Assembly (NCBI RefSeq): GCF_021391675.1
Contig: NZ_CP090095.1
Span: 2,485,501-2,549,500 of the forward strand
Length of the DNA: 64,000 nt
From: Neorhizobium galegae
GTDB taxonomy: Bacteria; Pseudomonadota; Alphaproteobacteria; Rhizobiales; Rhizobiaceae
Direction: 5' to 3'
The translations under genes and the position numbers were made by a program. Positions 23,336 to 33,160 of the stretch are shown in pieces. The notes under the pieces were generated by a model that had not been told where the DNA came from, made no database searches, and was given only the letters and a program-made list of their open reading frames with translations. Numbering within the stretch: the first letter of the stretch is position 1; each line of letters begins with the position of its first letter.

Positions 23336-25078
23336 TCAATAAGACACAAGCAGGGCAGAACCGTCATTGCCGAATTTCGGCTTTACACCGAGAATGGGCG
23401 CGGCGCGGGTGATGATCTCCTTGACCATCGGCGCGGCAGAAGTTGCGGCAAGCGCTGCGCCGTTGCCCTTGTCGGTCTTGGGCTCGTCGCAGAACGTCAG
23501 CACGACATATTGCGGATTGTCCATCGGGAAGGCCGCGAGGAAGGCGTTGAAGTTCTTGTCATGGGCGTAGCGCCCGTTGACGACCTTGTCCGCCGTCCCC
23601 GTCTTGCCGCCGACGTTGAAGCCCGCGACGCGCGCATTCCTGCCGGATCCGTTGGCGCCGTTCCATTCGAACAGGAAGCGCATGTCCTTGCTGGTCGAGG
23701 GCTTGAGCACCTGGGTAGCGACCTTGTCGGCTTCTGCCCGGTTGCGCGGCAGGAAGGTCGGCGGGATGTATTTTCCGCCGTTGACGAGCGCCGCACCGGC
23801 AACCGCCGTCTGCAACGGCGTCGTCGAGACACCGTGGCCGAAGGAAATGGTGACCGAATTGATCTTCTTCCATTCGCGCGGCTGGCTCGGAGAGGCGACT
23901 TCAGGAAGCTCCGTACGCATTTTCGTCAGCAGGCCGAGCTTGGTCAGGAAATCCTTGTGGCCTTCGATGCCGACCGTATCGGCGATCTTGGCGGTGCCTA
24001 TGTTGGACGAATACTGAAAGATTTCCGGAACGCTCAACATGCGCCCCTTGCCGTGGAAGTCCTTGATGGTGAAGCCGCCGATGCGGATCGGGAAACGCGC
24101 GTCGAACATGCTCTGAAGGCTCACCTTGCCGGAATCGAGACCCATGGCAATGGTGAAGGACTTGAAGGTCGAGCCCATTTCGAACGTACCGTTCGACATG
24201 CGGTTGAACCATCCCTCCTCGCCGCCTTCGGCCGGATTGTTGGGATCGAAATCGGGCGCGGACGCCATGGCGACGATCTCGCCGGTATGGACGTCGAGAA
24301 CGACCGCTCCGGCGCCGATCGAGCGGTACTTCGTGATCGCCTCGGACACGACGTCGCGGACGATCGACTGGACCCGCAGGTCGATGGACAGCTTGACCGG
24401 CTCCAGCGGCTGGCTGGAAGTCATGCCGACGGCCGCGAGATCGGCAAGGCCCTGGTTGTCGACGTAACGTTCCATGCCGGCGACGCCACGGTTGTCGATA
24501 TTGACGTAGCCGACGACATGCGCGGCGGTCGGGCCGCCCGGATAGAAACGGCGCTTCTCGGGCCGGAAACCGATGCCCGGAATGCCGAGCGCCAGGATCT
24601 GGCTCTGCTGCTTTGGCGTCAACTGGCGGCGCAGCCACTGGAAACGCGAGTTCGAGGTCAGCTTCGAATAGGTGCCCTTGATGTCGAGGTCGTTCAGAAC
24701 CGTCGAAAGCTTCTCGATCACCTCGTCGGCGTCGATGATCTTGTTGGGCTCGGCAAACAGCGAAACGGTGCGGATGTCGGTCGCCAGAACCGCCCCGTTG
24801 CGGTCGACGAGGTCGGGGCGCGACGCCAGAAGGCGGTCCGCCGGCAGGATGCTCGACGTCGTCAGCGGCTGCGCGACGCCATATTGCATCAGCCGGCCGC
24901 CGACGACGCAGTAGAAGACCGTGAAACCGGCGATCAGCAGGCCGACGCGGTTTTTCGCCTGGGCGGACTTGCGCTTGCGGGTCCCCTCGAAGGAGGCCTT
25001 CTCGGAGCCGCGACCACGGCTGTCGGACGAAAAATGCGCGCGGCTTTTGACGATCATGATGCGGGACAGGAAAGACAT
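23336..25078 (-). CDS. ftsI: Septal transpeptidase FtsI (PBP3)
   Basis: Class B penicillin-binding protein that cross-links septal peptidoglycan with FtsW. Basic cytoplasmic tail, one membrane segment at about 44-62, a pedestal domain, then the transpeptidase with SxxK at S303-K306 (GSTFKS), SxN at 357-359 (YSSNIG) and KTG in GGKTGTAD. 580 residues. Its ATG overlaps the ftsL stop by one base (TGATG). Confidence 0.98.
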   Translation of the reverse strand: MSFLSRIMIVKSRAHFSSDSRGRGSEKASFEGTRKRKSAQAKNRVGLLIAGFTVFYCVVGGRLMQYGVAQPLTTSSILPADRLLASRPDLVDRNGAVLATDIRTVSLFAEPNKIIDADEVIEKLSTVLNDLDIKGTYSKLTSNSRFQWLRRQLTPKQQSQILALGIPGIGFRPEKRRFYPGGPTAAHVVGYVNIDNRGVAGMERYVDNQGLADLAAVGMTSSQPLEPVKLSIDLRVQSIVRDVVSEAITKYRSIGAGAVVLDVHTGEIVAMASAPDFDPNNPAEGGEEGWFNRMSNGTFEMGSTFKSFTIAMGLDSGKVSLQSMFDARFPIRIGGFTIKDFHGKGRMLSVPEIFQYSSNIGTAKIADTVGIEGHKDFLTKLGLLTKMRTELPEVASPSQPREWKKINSVTISFGHGVSTTPLQTAVAGAALVNGGKYIPPTFLPRNRAEADKVATQVLKPSTSKDMRFLFEWNGANGSGRNARVAGFNVGGKTGTADKVVNGRYAHDKNFNAFLAAFPMDNPQYVVLTFCDEPKTDKGNGAALAATSAAPMVKEIITRAAPILGVKPKFGNDGSALLVSY

Positions 25079-25539
25079 CAGCGTTTCACCGATCCTGTGG
25101 AAATGACTTCGATGGGACCGCGCCGCTGTGGCACGGGAATTTTGGCGGCGGGCTTGGCCTTGGCGGCCGCAACCCCCTTCAGCGCGGCGGCAACCTCGCT
25201 GTTCTTGCCGGCGATGATGTCCTCGATGGTGGTCTCCGGCTGCGGAAGCCGGGCCTTGGGCATCGGCAGTTCCTTCGGCATCGCAAGCTGCGTCGTCTCC
25301 GTGGGAGCCAGTGCCAACTCGGAACTGTAGACGTTGATCAACCGGTGCAGACGGTTCGGCTGGGTCAGCAGAGCCCAGTCCGCCTTCAGGAGATCGATCG
25401 TGTCCTTCTCCAGCTTGATTTCCGACTCCAGCCGGTGAACTTCGCTGAGTTTTTCATCGGCGCGGTGCTTGATCGAATAGGTGACGACGGCCGCTGCCGT
25501 CATCACGCCGATCAAAACAAGATCGAAGCTACGCAGCAT
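25078..25539 (-). CDS. ftsL: FtsL-like divisome protein
   Basis: Small bitopic protein: membrane helix at about 5-22, then a heptad-rich segment (EKLSEVHRLESEIKLEKDTIDLLKADW) ending in the LTQPNRLHRL motif that is shared by FtsL proteins. A Pro/Ala/Lys-rich C-terminal extension of roughly 75 residues makes it longer (153) than E. coli FtsL (121). Its place between rsmH and ftsI is the normal ftsL slot. In the cell it should complex with FtsB and FtsQ. Confidence 0.9.
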   Translation of the reverse strand: MLRSFDLVLIGVMTAAAVVTYSIKHRADEKLSEVHRLESEIKLEKDTIDLLKADWALLTQPNRLHRLINVYSSELALAPTETTQLAMPKELPMPKARLPQPETTIEDIIAGKNSEVAAALKGVAAAKAKPAAKIPVPQRRGPIEVISTGSVKR

Positions 25540-25542
25540 GTA

Positions 25543-26568
25543 TCAGGCTCCCATCTTTGCGAGGCTGGCGAGATCGGGCAGATCGAAAATCGACATGTCG
25601 GCCGACCTCGGCGGGGCTTCCGTCCGCACTCCGGCGCGAAGCTTGGCGGAACGGGCGCGCGGATTGAGTTCCGCCTCCTCGTCGCTCGCCGAGATCATCG
25701 TTTTGCCGAGCGGTTCGAAGATCGCGGGCTTGGCCACGACCATCGGCAGGTGGCGCGAGCCGGAAGCCTTGCCGGAACGATCGGCGAAGAACTGCTTGAC
25801 GATCCGGTCTTCGAGCGAATGGAAGGTGACGACGACCAGCCGCCCGCCCGGCTTCAAGGCCCGCTCGGCGGCAAACAGCGCCTGGGCTAGTTCGCCAAGC
25901 TCGTCATTGACGAAGACCCTGAGCGCCTGGAAGACGCGGGTCGCGGGATGGATCTTGTCCTTGGCCTTGCGCGGATTGACCGTCTCGATGAGGTTTGCGA
26001 GTTCGCGCGTGGTGGTGAATGGCTCGGTGAGGCGCCGCTTCTCGATGGCGCGGGCGATGCGGCCCGACTGCTTTTCCTCGCCGAGGAAACCGAAGATGCG
26101 GGTGAGATCGCCGACCTTGGCGCGATTGACGACATCGGCCGCCGACACGCCGCTCGAAGACATGCGCATGTCGAGCGGACCGTTGCGCTGGAATGAGAAG
26201 CCGCGGTCGGCCTCGTCGATCTGCATGGAGGAGACGCCGATATCGAGCACGACGCCATCAAGCCCGCCTTCCGGCGCGTGATCGGCAAGTTCGGAGAACT
26301 GTGACTGAATGAGGTGGAGACGGCCTTTATGGGCATCGACCATCGCCTTGCCGGCGGCAATCGCATTCGGGTCGCGATCGAGCGCAATCACTTCGGCATC
26401 CGCCGCAAGGATCGCGGCTGTATAACCGCCCGCCCCGAACGTACCGTCGAGAATGACCTTGCCGGCCCGGGGATCGAGCGCCTCGAGGACTTCCTTCAGA
26501 AGAACCGGAATGTGACGAACCGGTCCGCCTTCGGGCTCGGTTGTTCCGTCGCCTGGATTCGCCGCCAT
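25543..26568 (-). CDS. rsmH: 16S rRNA m4C1402 methyltransferase RsmH (MraW)
   Basis: SAM-dependent N4-methylation of C1402 in the ribosomal P site. [13 protein letters not shown] and [14 protein letters not shown] near the N-terminus, and [13 protein letters not shown] late in the protein, are family signatures. The start at 26568 (MAANPGDG) has AGGGGAA four bases upstream; the frame is open far upstream through mraZ, but only in a GC-rich shadow. 341 residues. It follows mraZ by 14 bases. Confidence 0.97.
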   Translation of the reverse strand: MAANPGDGTTEPEGGPVRHIPVLLKEVLEALDPRAGKVILDGTFGAGGYTAAILAADAEVIALDRDPNAIAAGKAMVDAHKGRLHLIQSQFSELADHAPEGGLDGVVLDIGVSSMQIDEADRGFSFQRNGPLDMRMSSSGVSAADVVNRAKVGDLTRIFGFLGEEKQSGRIARAIEKRRLTEPFTTTRELANLIETVNPRKAKDKIHPATRVFQALRVFVNDELGELAQALFAAERALKPGGRLVVVTFHSLEDRIVKQFFADRSGKASGSRHLPMVVAKPAIFEPLGKTMISASDEEAELNPRARSAKLRAGVRTEAPPRSADMSIFDLPDLASLAKMGA

Positions 26569-26582
26569 TCCGTTCCCCTGTC

Positions 26583-27017
26583 TTACGCGGGACGCGAACC
26601 GAAGCGCCCCTCTCTCGCCGCCGCCTGCGCCTCGTGAAACGCCTGCGGCTGCCAAAGTTGAAAATGATCCGAGCGCCCAACGAAGGTGACGTCCGAGCTG
26701 ATTCCCGTGAAGTCGCGGATGAAATCCGTGACCATCAGCCGGCCCTCCGCATCGAGCCTCATGAAGACGCCGCCACCGTGAACAAGCAGCGACATCCGGT
26801 TCGCTTCCGGCGAAAACGGATCGACGGAGGAGATCTGCCGCTCGTAACGATCGAGCAGATCCGGCCCGCCGACGCTGATCGCCGGATAGGTGAAATCCTG
26901 GAGGCAATAAAGCTCCTGGATCCCGCGCTCCGAAAGGACCGAACGAAAACTCGCCGGAACGGAGACCCGCCCCTTCGCATCGATCCTGTTCGTCGCATTC
27001 GACAGGAAGCGGCTCAT
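26583..27017 (-). CDS. mraZ: Transcriptional regulator MraZ
   Basis: Ring-forming DNA-binding protein with two SpoVT-AbrB folds that represses the dcw promoter. [20 protein letters not shown] is the first swapped-hairpin domain and the second is seen around [18 protein letters not shown]. Two starts are possible: ATG 27017 (MSRFLSN, the family start) and ATG 27029 with GGGGCGG directly before it. 144 residues with the first. The TGGGN repeats at 27185-27219 lie in its own promoter region, as expected for autoregulation. Confidence 0.95.
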   Translation of the reverse strand: MSRFLSNATNRIDAKGRVSVPASFRSVLSERGIQELYCLQDFTYPAISVGGPDLLDRYERQISSVDPFSPEANRMSLLVHGGGVFMRLDAEGRLMVTDFIRDFTGISSDVTFVGRSDHFQLWQPQAFHEAQAAAREGRFGSRPA

Positions 27018-27184
27018 CACGCCAAACATCCGCCCCGTTATGGTTCCAGACGGAAGCCCGTCCACCGATAAGCACCACACCAAACACAGCTTCGCCGTCC
27101 GGATGGGCGGATATCCGCCCGGCCGCAGGACGACCGAAATTCTGGGATTGACGGGCGCTCATTCGCCCTTGTGAAGTGCGATTT

Positions 27185-27219
27185 TGGGATACCATGGGAC
27201 CATATGGGCGTCAATGGGA
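27185..27219. promoter_or_regulatory. MraZ box: four TGGGN repeats at 10-base period
   Basis: TGGGA, TGGGA, TGGGC and TGGGA begin at 27185, 27195, 27205 and 27215 on the plus strand, each separated by five bases. This is the pattern known to bind MraZ in E. coli and other bacteria, where three or four repeats are usual. They lie 156-168 bases upstream of the mraZ start. The remaining 27018-27470 region is AT-rich between 27240 and 27400 and shows no gene. Confidence 0.85.
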
Positions 27220-27269
27220 GAAGCCCCGCTAGCCACTCCCAAGCAGGATTTATTTATAAGCTGTTAAGT

Positions 27270-27285
27270 TTAACAAAGCGTTATT
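27270..27285 (-). promoter_or_regulatory. Weak CtrA-like site upstream of mraZ
   Basis: On the minus strand the bases read ATAA-CGCTTTG-TTAAA, a 7 of 9 match to TTAA-N7-TTAAC and similar to the ddlB site (shared TTTGTTAA core). Weak on its own. Confidence 0.2.
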
Positions 27286-27415
27286 AGAGGAAGCGAAGAA
27301 ACCGCCTTGGCAGTGTCCGGCAAGTCGATTTGGGACACCCAGTAAGCTTCGGAAAATAAAAAAGCTTTCACAATTACTCATATAAAAGACAAGGCCTGAA
27401 ACGAGCCTCCTGCGA

Positions 27416-27439
27416 CGCCTGCCTCGTATCTGGCAGGCG
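27416..27439. repeat. Hairpin just past the 3' end of RNase P RNA
   Basis: Perfect 8-base stem CGCCTGCC/GGCAGGCG with an 8-base loop, 32 bases after the rnpB 3' end. No T-run follows on the minus strand, so it could be a processing or rho-type end rather than an intrinsic terminator. Confidence 0.45.
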
Positions 27440-27470
27440 TACACAGAATCGCGAGGAAGGGAAGATAAAC

Positions 27471-27903
27471 GCCAGTTGGCCTGTAAGCCGGGTTCTGTAA
27501 GGCCCCGGTGCAAGCACCGGAACGCGGCAGCCATTCATCTGGGACGATATTTGCATATCGCCTCACGCAACCCACCCGGATGACTGGCCCGGAAACAGGC
27601 TGTAGCCACGCTTTCACGCGGCCCGCGTCATCCCTATTCGGTCTTGCTCCCGGTGGGGTTTACCTTGCCGCCGCTGTTACCAGAAGCGCGGTGGGCTCTT
27701 ACCCCACCCTTTCACCCTTACCCCGCCAGCTCTGCCGCTTTGTCGAAAGCGGTACAGCAAGCGGGGCGGTTTCCTTTCTGTGGCACTTTCCCTAGGGTCA
27801 CCCCCGCCGGACGTTATCCGGCACCGTGTTTCCGTGGAGCCCGGACTTTCCTCACCTTACCGCCTTTCGGCATTGGTAAAGCGCGGCTGCCCGGCCAACT
27901 GGC
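27471..27903 (-). ncRNA. rnpB: RNase P RNA, bacterial type A
   Basis: Catalytic RNA that matures the 5' ends of tRNAs. Read on the minus strand it contains the conserved 5' block GAGGAAAGTCCGGGCTCC (27836-27853), the central GGTAAGGGTGAAA block (near 27715) and the 3' block AGAACCCGGCTTA (27484-27496). Helix P1 is closed by GCCAGTTGGCC at the 5' end pairing with GGCCAACTGGC at the 3' end, which sets the ends used here to within a few bases. About 433 nt, in the range of alphaproteobacterial RNase P RNAs. Confidence 0.95.
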
Positions 27904-27972
27904 AGGCGGTCCATAAACGAGATGCCGAGCGAAAGCCATAGGCGAGAAGTAATCAGGCCGGAGATAATCGGC

Positions 27973-29163
27973 TTAGAGATAATCCGCCCGGAAATCGGTC
28001 GAATAGGCTTCGTCCCGGATTTTCCCATGGAAGATCAGTTCGGCGCCGAGCCGGCCGATCTCGTCGGAACTTTTGGCCGCCGCCCCGCAACCGCCGCTGA
28101 GGATACCGATTCGGTCGGCATCGGTCATGGCAATCGCCGGATATCCGGTCGGCGTGAACGAGGTGACGCAGGCCGCCATCGACGACCGGGAAAGATCGAG
28201 CTCCGGCACTAGCCGCGTCATGATCTCGGCAAGCCGCGCCCTGGTGCTTTCCCGCCCGCCCGAGCGGAACCAGGCGCGAATGTCCGGCTCGGTGGGGAGC
28301 CGCAGATCGTCCGGATCGCCGCCGATCTTCAGATAGATCCTGCCATCGGGATACCGCACCGGCGGCAGGAGATAGATGCCGTCCTCGCCCTCGCGCCATT
28401 TCCAGATCAGCGAAGGCACCCTGCCCCAGATGTCCATGGCGGCTTCGTCGACCTCGAAGAAGGCGACGGTGCGGGCATAGACGCTCAGGTCGAGGCGCGC
28501 GCCGAGCAGCCGTTCGTTGATCGAGAAACCTCCGGCTGCGACCAGCACTTTTTCGGCAAGATAGCTGTTGCCCTCGCTGGTCGTGACGGTGACCTGATCG
28601 CCGTCCTGGCGCACCGAGGAAACCGTTTCCGGAATGATTGCCGTGCCCTGGCGTTCGGCGATGAGAGCCTGGGCCTTCACCAGCCGGCGCGGATTGATGT
28701 GCCCGGCGTTCCTGGGCTCCCAGACACCCTCGCTCTCATGCGGGAACGAGAATAAACCGAACCGGTCGGCAAGATCGAGATCCGACAGCGTCTCGGTCGA
28801 AACGCCGAGCCTGTCTGCCGCGTCGAGGACGTTTGCGACATAGGAAGGTCCCTCGCCCCGCTTCGGCCCGACCAGCAGGCAGCCCGATTCGGTATAGAAA
28901 TCCACGCCGCTTTCGCGAGCGATCTCGCCGTAGCGCTCGATCGAACGGTTGGCGAGGCGCGCCCACACGGGATCGGGATCGATCGTCCGGGTGATGCGCG
29001 CCTCGTCGTAGTGACTGGCAAAGACGCCGTCATGGCGCCCATAGTCCGCCGGCTCACCGGGACCGACCAACGCAATACCGTCGGTCCATTTCGAGAGGTA
29101 GCGAGCCGCCGCAGCGCCCATCATGCCCCTCCCGATCACGATAAATCTGAACCGTTCCGTCAT
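27973..29163 (-). CDS. FAD-dependent amine/amino-acid oxidoreductase (DAO family)
   Basis: The N-terminus RFRFIVIGRGMMGAAAARYLSKW is a Rossmann FAD-binding loop, and the late TPTGYPAIAMTDADRIGILSGGCG segment is the typical C-terminal FAD contact of the DAO fold. The arrangement and size (396 residues) match monomeric sarcosine oxidase and N-methyltryptophan oxidase relatives, with the substrate (a secondary amine or amino acid) unknown. The SGGCG cysteine could be the covalent FAD site, but this is a guess. Start 29163 has AAGGCGAGG. It stands alone between rnpB and a lytic transglycosylase. Confidence 0.85.
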   Translation of the reverse strand: MTERFRFIVIGRGMMGAAAARYLSKWTDGIALVGPGEPADYGRHDGVFASHYDEARITRTIDPDPVWARLANRSIERYGEIARESGVDFYTESGCLLVGPKRGEGPSYVANVLDAADRLGVSTETLSDLDLADRFGLFSFPHESEGVWEPRNAGHINPRRLVKAQALIAERQGTAIIPETVSSVRQDGDQVTVTTSEGNSYLAEKVLVAAGGFSINERLLGARLDLSVYARTVAFFEVDEAAMDIWGRVPSLIWKWREGEDGIYLLPPVRYPDGRIYLKIGGDPDDLRLPTEPDIRAWFRSGGRESTRARLAEIMTRLVPELDLSRSSMAACVTSFTPTGYPAIAMTDADRIGILSGGCGAAAKSSDEIGRLGAELIFHGKIRDEAYSTDFRADYL

Positions 29164-29230
29164 GCCCTCGCCTTTCGATTCCACCGGCCGAAATGTCTTC
29201 TGTCAGAAGCACTTCTAGCCGTTTTCGGAA

Positions 29231-29827
29231 TCAAAATGCCACAGGCGAAAGCGACGCAGTCTGTTCGGCCGTCTGCTCGGCGGTCTCGATCACAGCCTGC
29301 ACCCGGGTGCAATAGCGCTTGGAAACCGGGTTCATGCGCTTGGCGCCGTGGCCGGCATTGTATTTGAGGATGGTGCCGCAGATCTTGCCGCCGCCGAGTT
29401 CATGCGCGCCGGCCAGGTATTTCATACCGTAGCGGATGTTCGTCTCCGGATCGTAGAGGCCGTAGTCCGGCCCGCGGTAACCCATCAGCCTTGCCGTCGC
29501 CGGCTTGATCTGCATCAGCCCGATCTCGCCGGCACTGCCCTTGACGGTCGGGCGGAAATTGCTCTCGATCCGCACCACCGCCAGCGCAAGCTCTTCCGGA
29601 ACGTCGTATTCGTCCGCATATTTCGCGATCAGCTGGGTATAGTGAAGCTGCCGAACCAGACGCCTGGCTTCGTCGGTGGGCGCGGCAAAACCGGTTTCGC
29701 GCGTTTCCCATGGAATGATGAGCGGCTTGGTATAGACATTGACGCTGCTATCTTCAGCGCGCACGAGTTCGGTTCCCGCGACCAGCATGGCAAGGCCCGC
29801 CGCGGCAGCAACAATCATTGTATTCAT
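29231..29827 (-). CDS. Lytic transglycosylase, SLT domain
   Basis: Exported murein-cleaving enzyme: signal peptide at residues 1-24 (hydrophobic MIVAAAAGLAMLVAG, cut after VRA), then a GH23/SLT domain with catalytic E88 in VVRIESNF and the GEIGLMQIKPATA and YNAGHG motifs. It would cut MurNAc-GlcNAc links in the periplasm giving anhydro ends. 198 residues, a minimal single-domain enzyme. ATG 29827 is preferred over the upstream TTG at 29851. It lies upstream of an oxidoreductase and downstream of ampD, both also on the minus strand. Confidence 0.9.
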   Translation of the reverse strand: MNTMIVAAAAGLAMLVAGTELVRAEDSSVNVYTKPLIIPWETRETGFAAPTDEARRLVRQLHYTQLIAKYADEYDVPEELALAVVRIESNFRPTVKGSAGEIGLMQIKPATARLMGYRGPDYGLYDPETNIRYGMKYLAGAHELGGGKICGTILKYNAGHGAKRMNPVSKRYCTRVQAVIETAEQTAEQTASLSPVAF

Positions 29828-30067
29828 GTAGGTGAAGTGTCTCCGGACCAACAGGAACCGCGGGCGTTGTTACGCAAATACCCACTCATCGCGGCGCCGG
29901 ATTGACGGCGCGATGTTTCACGAATCCTGGTCGTTTATCTTTGCAACCCCCGTCCACATGGCGGCTGCCGTTAGCGGGTCCTTTAGACCGGGCTAATAAG
30001 GAGATGATGTGGCACGGCGGATTTTTGGGGTTTGCTCAGGCCCAAACGGCCCGGCGCGATGCAAGCA

Positions 30068-30829
30068 CTAATTGAATTTCGGCAAGGATTTGAGCAGCCG
30101 ATGAAGCGTGTCGATCGTCGAGAAATCGGCAATCCCATCGACGAGCTGCGGCCGGAAATGGCGCTGGAAGGCTTCGACCACGCCCTTCGTGCGTTCGCAG
30201 AAATTCCCCGTGATTTCAATTCCGTAGCCATAGAGCGACAGCATCGACTGCAATGCCTCGATGGGCTGGCCGCTCTCCCCGAACTGGAAAAAACGCCCAC
30301 CGCTGATTTGCGCTGGATCGATCCAATGACCGACTCCGCCAAGGTGCAATTTCTCCCAGGGGAAATTTTCCCCCGGATCGACCTTGCGGATCGGGGCGAC
30401 ATCCGAGTGCCCGAGCACCCTTTCCGGTCCGACTTGCCACCTTTCGCCACAATTGCGACACAGTTCGACGACCGCTGCGATCTGTACCGCAGGGTATTCG
30501 GGCAGGCCCCCGGGATGGCCCGGATTGGCGATCTCGATGCCGATCGAACAGGAATTGATGTCGGTCTCGCCGGCCCAGGAGCTTTTGCCGGCATGCCAGG
30601 CACGGCGTTCTTCCGGCACGAGCTGCACCACGCTCCCGTCTTCATGGACGAAATAATGGCTGGAGACCTGGCTCTCCTCGTTGCAAAGCCAGGAGAGCGC
30701 CTGAGCGCCGCTCGGCATGCCCGTATAGTGCAGGATGATCATGTCGGGCCTGCGCCCGCCGACACGTTCACCATGGTTGGGAGAAGGCCTTACCGTCGCG
30801 CCGGCATAATCGGCGTTGAACGGCGTCAT
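30068..30829 (-). CDS. ampD: 1,6-anhydro-N-acetylmuramoyl-L-alanine amidase AmpD
   Basis: Amidase_2 enzyme that removes the peptide from anhydroMurNAc during wall recycling. Zinc ligands H34 (IILHYTG), H141 (VLGHSDVAP) and D151 (KVDPGENFPW) match those of AmpD. A C-terminal peptidoglycan-binding helix bundle (about 183-253) is present, an addition seen in many rhizobial relatives and closer to AmiD in layout; no signal peptide is visible, favouring a cytoplasmic AmpD role. Its ATG overlaps the upstream gene's stop (30826-30829). Confidence 0.9.
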   Translation of the reverse strand: MTPFNADYAGATVRPSPNHGERVGGRRPDMIILHYTGMPSGAQALSWLCNEESQVSSHYFVHEDGSVVQLVPEERRAWHAGKSSWAGETDINSCSIGIEIANPGHPGGLPEYPAVQIAAVVELCRNCGERWQVGPERVLGHSDVAPIRKVDPGENFPWEKLHLGGVGHWIDPAQISGGRFFQFGESGQPIEALQSMLSLYGYGIEITGNFCERTKGVVEAFQRHFRPQLVDGIADFSTIDTLHRLLKSLPKFN

Positions 30830-31575
30830 GCAGCGCGGCGCTCTTTCTCGATCGCCGAATATGCGGCGTTGAGCGCGGCCATGCGTTCATTGGCGGCGGC
30901 ATGCAGCGAAGCCGGAACGCCGCGGGCGATCAACCGGTCCGGATGATGCTCGGAAACCAGCGAGCGGTACTGCTTGCGGATCTTGGCGAAATCGTCTTCC
31001 GGCGAAACGCCGAGCACCAGATAGGGATCCCGGCCGTCGAGATGCACGTGCCGCGCCATGATGCGGCGGAAATGCCCCTCGTCGATGCGGAATATCTCGG
31101 CGATGCGCGACAGGAACGCCAGCTCCGCCTCATGCACAAGGCCGTCCGCCTTGGCGATATGGAACAGGCCGTCGACGACGTTTTCCAGCATCGGGCAGTT
31201 TTCAGCCTTGCCCGCACCGGGGCTGCACAAGCCGGCGAGCTTCGTCGCATAGGCTTCGTAGCCCGCGACATCCAGGCGCGCGAGGTTATAGAGGCGCGCG
31301 ACGTTGCGGGCTTCCTCGTCGGGAAAATCGAATATCTGCTGAAAGGCCTTGACCTCGGCCTCGCTGACGATACCGTCGGCCTTCGCCATCTTGGCCGACA
31401 GCGCGATGATGGCAACCGAGAAAGACACCTGCCGGCGTGTTTCCGGATCACCCTCGAAGGTCGTGCGGATCGCCTCGATGACACGGCCGAGCGCGTTCCC
31501 GGCCGCGTCGCCCATGGCGCCGAGAAGCCGTTCCCAAAGGGAGGAAAAGTGAAGGCAGGCAAAATCCCAGATCAT
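30826..31575 (-). CDS. TerB- and J-domain protein, DjlA-like co-chaperone
   Basis: Residues about 45-165 form a helical TerB-like domain with acidic patches (SAKMAKADGIVSEAEV and HIAKADGLVHEAELAFL), and residues about 183-245 form a J domain with HPD at 211-213 (EHHPDRL), able to stimulate DnaK. This two-domain order is that of DjlA, but the N-terminal membrane anchor of DjlA is missing. 249 residues. No good ribosome site is seen at the chosen ATG; a later in-frame ATG at 31515 also lacks one. Its stop overlaps the ampD start. Confidence 0.85.
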   Translation of the reverse strand: MIWDFACLHFSSLWERLLGAMGDAAGNALGRVIEAIRTTFEGDPETRRQVSFSVAIIALSAKMAKADGIVSEAEVKAFQQIFDFPDEEARNVARLYNLARLDVAGYEAYATKLAGLCSPGAGKAENCPMLENVVDGLFHIAKADGLVHEAELAFLSRIAEIFRIDEGHFRRIMARHVHLDGRDPYLVLGVSPEDDFAKIRKQYRSLVSEHHPDRLIARGVPASLHAAANERMAALNAAYSAIEKERRAA

Positions 31576-31900
31576 GAGCGCAGTGGACCAGATTATAATT
31601 GGGATTGCAAGGCGACCTACGGTCCGTCTTAGATTAAACTATGTTCATGTTTTCCGAACAATCACCGGCGCTCACAGACAGGTGACCTTGCACTTCGGGA
31701 CAATTGCGCCCCCCCGAAACTCCTTTTCCACAGGCGGGACCGAGGGGCCGCGGCAGTTGAACCGATTATATTAGGCTCTCCTGCGCCGAGAAGTCGAAGC
31801 TGCGGTTTTTCTTGAGAAATTCACTTTACAGGGGCTTGTCTCTGTCGCATCCATTCCAGCGGTTTTGAACTGTACGCGAGCAGCGCGTCAAGGAGGATCG

Positions 31901-33112
31901 ATGGCCAAACAGAAAGTAGCAATGCTGACCGCAGGAGGCCTCGCGCCTTGCCTGTCTTCCGCCGTCGGCGGCCTGATCGAGCGCTACAACGACGTCGCGC
32001 CCGACATCGAACTGGTCGCCTACCGCTCCGGTTATCAGGGCGTTCTCCTCGGCGACCGCATCGAAATCACCGAGGACATGCGCGAAAAGGCCCATCTGCT
32101 GCACCGCTACGGCGGCTCGCCGATCGGTAACAGCCGCGTCAAGCTCACCAATGCCGCAGACTGCGTCAAGCGCGGCCTCGTCAAGGAAGGTGAGAACCCG
32201 CTTCGCGTTGCAGCCGACCGGTTGGCGGCCGATGGGATCACCATCCTCCACACGATCGGCGGCGACGACACCAACACGACAGCGGCCGACCTAGCCGCCT
32301 ATCTCGGCGCCAACGGCTACGATCTCACCGTCGTCGGCCTGCCGAAGACTGTCGACAACGACATCGTGCCGATCCGCCAGTCGCTCGGCGCCTGGACGGC
32401 TGCCGAAGTCGGGGCCACTTTCTTCGACAACGTTTCCAACGAGCAGAGTGCCGCTCCTCGCACATTTGTGATTCACGAAGTGATGGGACGTCACTGCGGC
32501 TGGCTTACCGCCGCGACCGCACGGGCCTATATTCAGAAGACCAAGGGCAATGAATATGTCGAGGGCTTCATGATGAACAGCGCGATGAAGAACATCGACG
32601 GCGTCTACCTGCCCGAGATGGCCTTCGACCTCGACAAGGAGGCCGCACGCCTCAGGGACGTCATGGACAAGCGCGGCTTCGTGACCTTGTTCGTCTCGGA
32701 AGGTGCCGGCCTCGATACGATCGTCGCCGAGCGGGAAGCCGCAGGCGAATCGATCAAGCGCGACGCGTTCGGCCATGTTAAGATCGACACGATCAATGTC
32801 GGCGGCTGGTTCCAGAAGCAGTTCGCGGCGCTGATCGGCGCGGATCGCTCGATGGTGCAGAAATCCGGCTATTTCGCCCGTTCGGCGCCGGCAAACGGCG
32901 ACGACCTGCGCCTCATCCAGGGCATGGTGGATCTCGCCGTCGAAAGCGCGCTGAACAAGGTTTCGGGCGTCACCGGCCACGACGAGGAACAGAACGGAAA
33001 ACTGCGCACGATCGAATTTCCCAGAATCAAGGGTGGAAAACATTTCGATCTGACGGCAAAATGGTTCGGCGAAGTGATGGATCATATCGGCCAGCCCTTC
33101 GAAGCGGCTTGA
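31901..33112 (+). CDS. pfp: Pyrophosphate--fructose-6-phosphate phosphotransferase
   Basis: Phosphofructokinase using PPi instead of ATP. The deciding residues are visible: GGDD at 120-123 (ATP enzymes have Gly at the last place) and the lysine of PKTVDND at 148-154, both markers of PPi use; EVMGRHCGWL is the substrate-binding MGR region. 403 residues. The ATG is preceded by AGGAGG seven bases upstream. The 325-base gap before it (31576-31900) is divergent with the DjlA-like gene and contains presumably both promoters; no gene is seen there. Reversible PPi-PFK is common in rhizobia that lack ATP-PFK. Confidence 0.95.
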   Translation: MAKQKVAMLTAGGLAPCLSSAVGGLIERYNDVAPDIELVAYRSGYQGVLLGDRIEITEDMREKAHLLHRYGGSPIGNSRVKLTNAADCVKRGLVKEGENPLRVAADRLAADGITILHTIGGDDTNTTAADLAAYLGANGYDLTVVGLPKTVDNDIVPIRQSLGAWTAAEVGATFFDNVSNEQSAAPRTFVIHEVMGRHCGWLTAATARAYIQKTKGNEYVEGFMMNSAMKNIDGVYLPEMAFDLDKEAARLRDVMDKRGFVTLFVSEGAGLDTIVAEREAAGESIKRDAFGHVKIDTINVGGWFQKQFAALIGADRSMVQKSGYFARSAPANGDDLRLIQGMVDLAVESALNKVSGVTGHDEEQNGKLRTIEFPRIKGGKHFDLTAKWFGEVMDHIGQPFEAA

Positions 33113-33160
33113 GACAGGAAATTAGCGGGCGCCGTTCATGGGCGTCCGGGAGGAAATGGA

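Noticed and set aside
23315..25330. 671-residue frame antisense to ftsI
   Set aside because: Composition artefact opposite a perfect FtsI.
25543..27195. Longer RsmH of 550 residues
   Set aside because: The extra N-terminus runs through mraZ in another frame; the RsmH family starts at the ATG at 26568.
30004..30075. 23-codon frame with AAGGAG before ATG, starting in the gap left of ampD
   Set aside because: The spacing between AAGGAG and ATG is only about 2-3 bases, the frame ends inside the ampD 3' end, and the peptide has no membrane or motif feature.
33128..33150. Terminator between pfp and the LysE-type gene
   Set aside because: The hairpin needs a G-U pair and has no T-run; the following ribosome site overlaps it.
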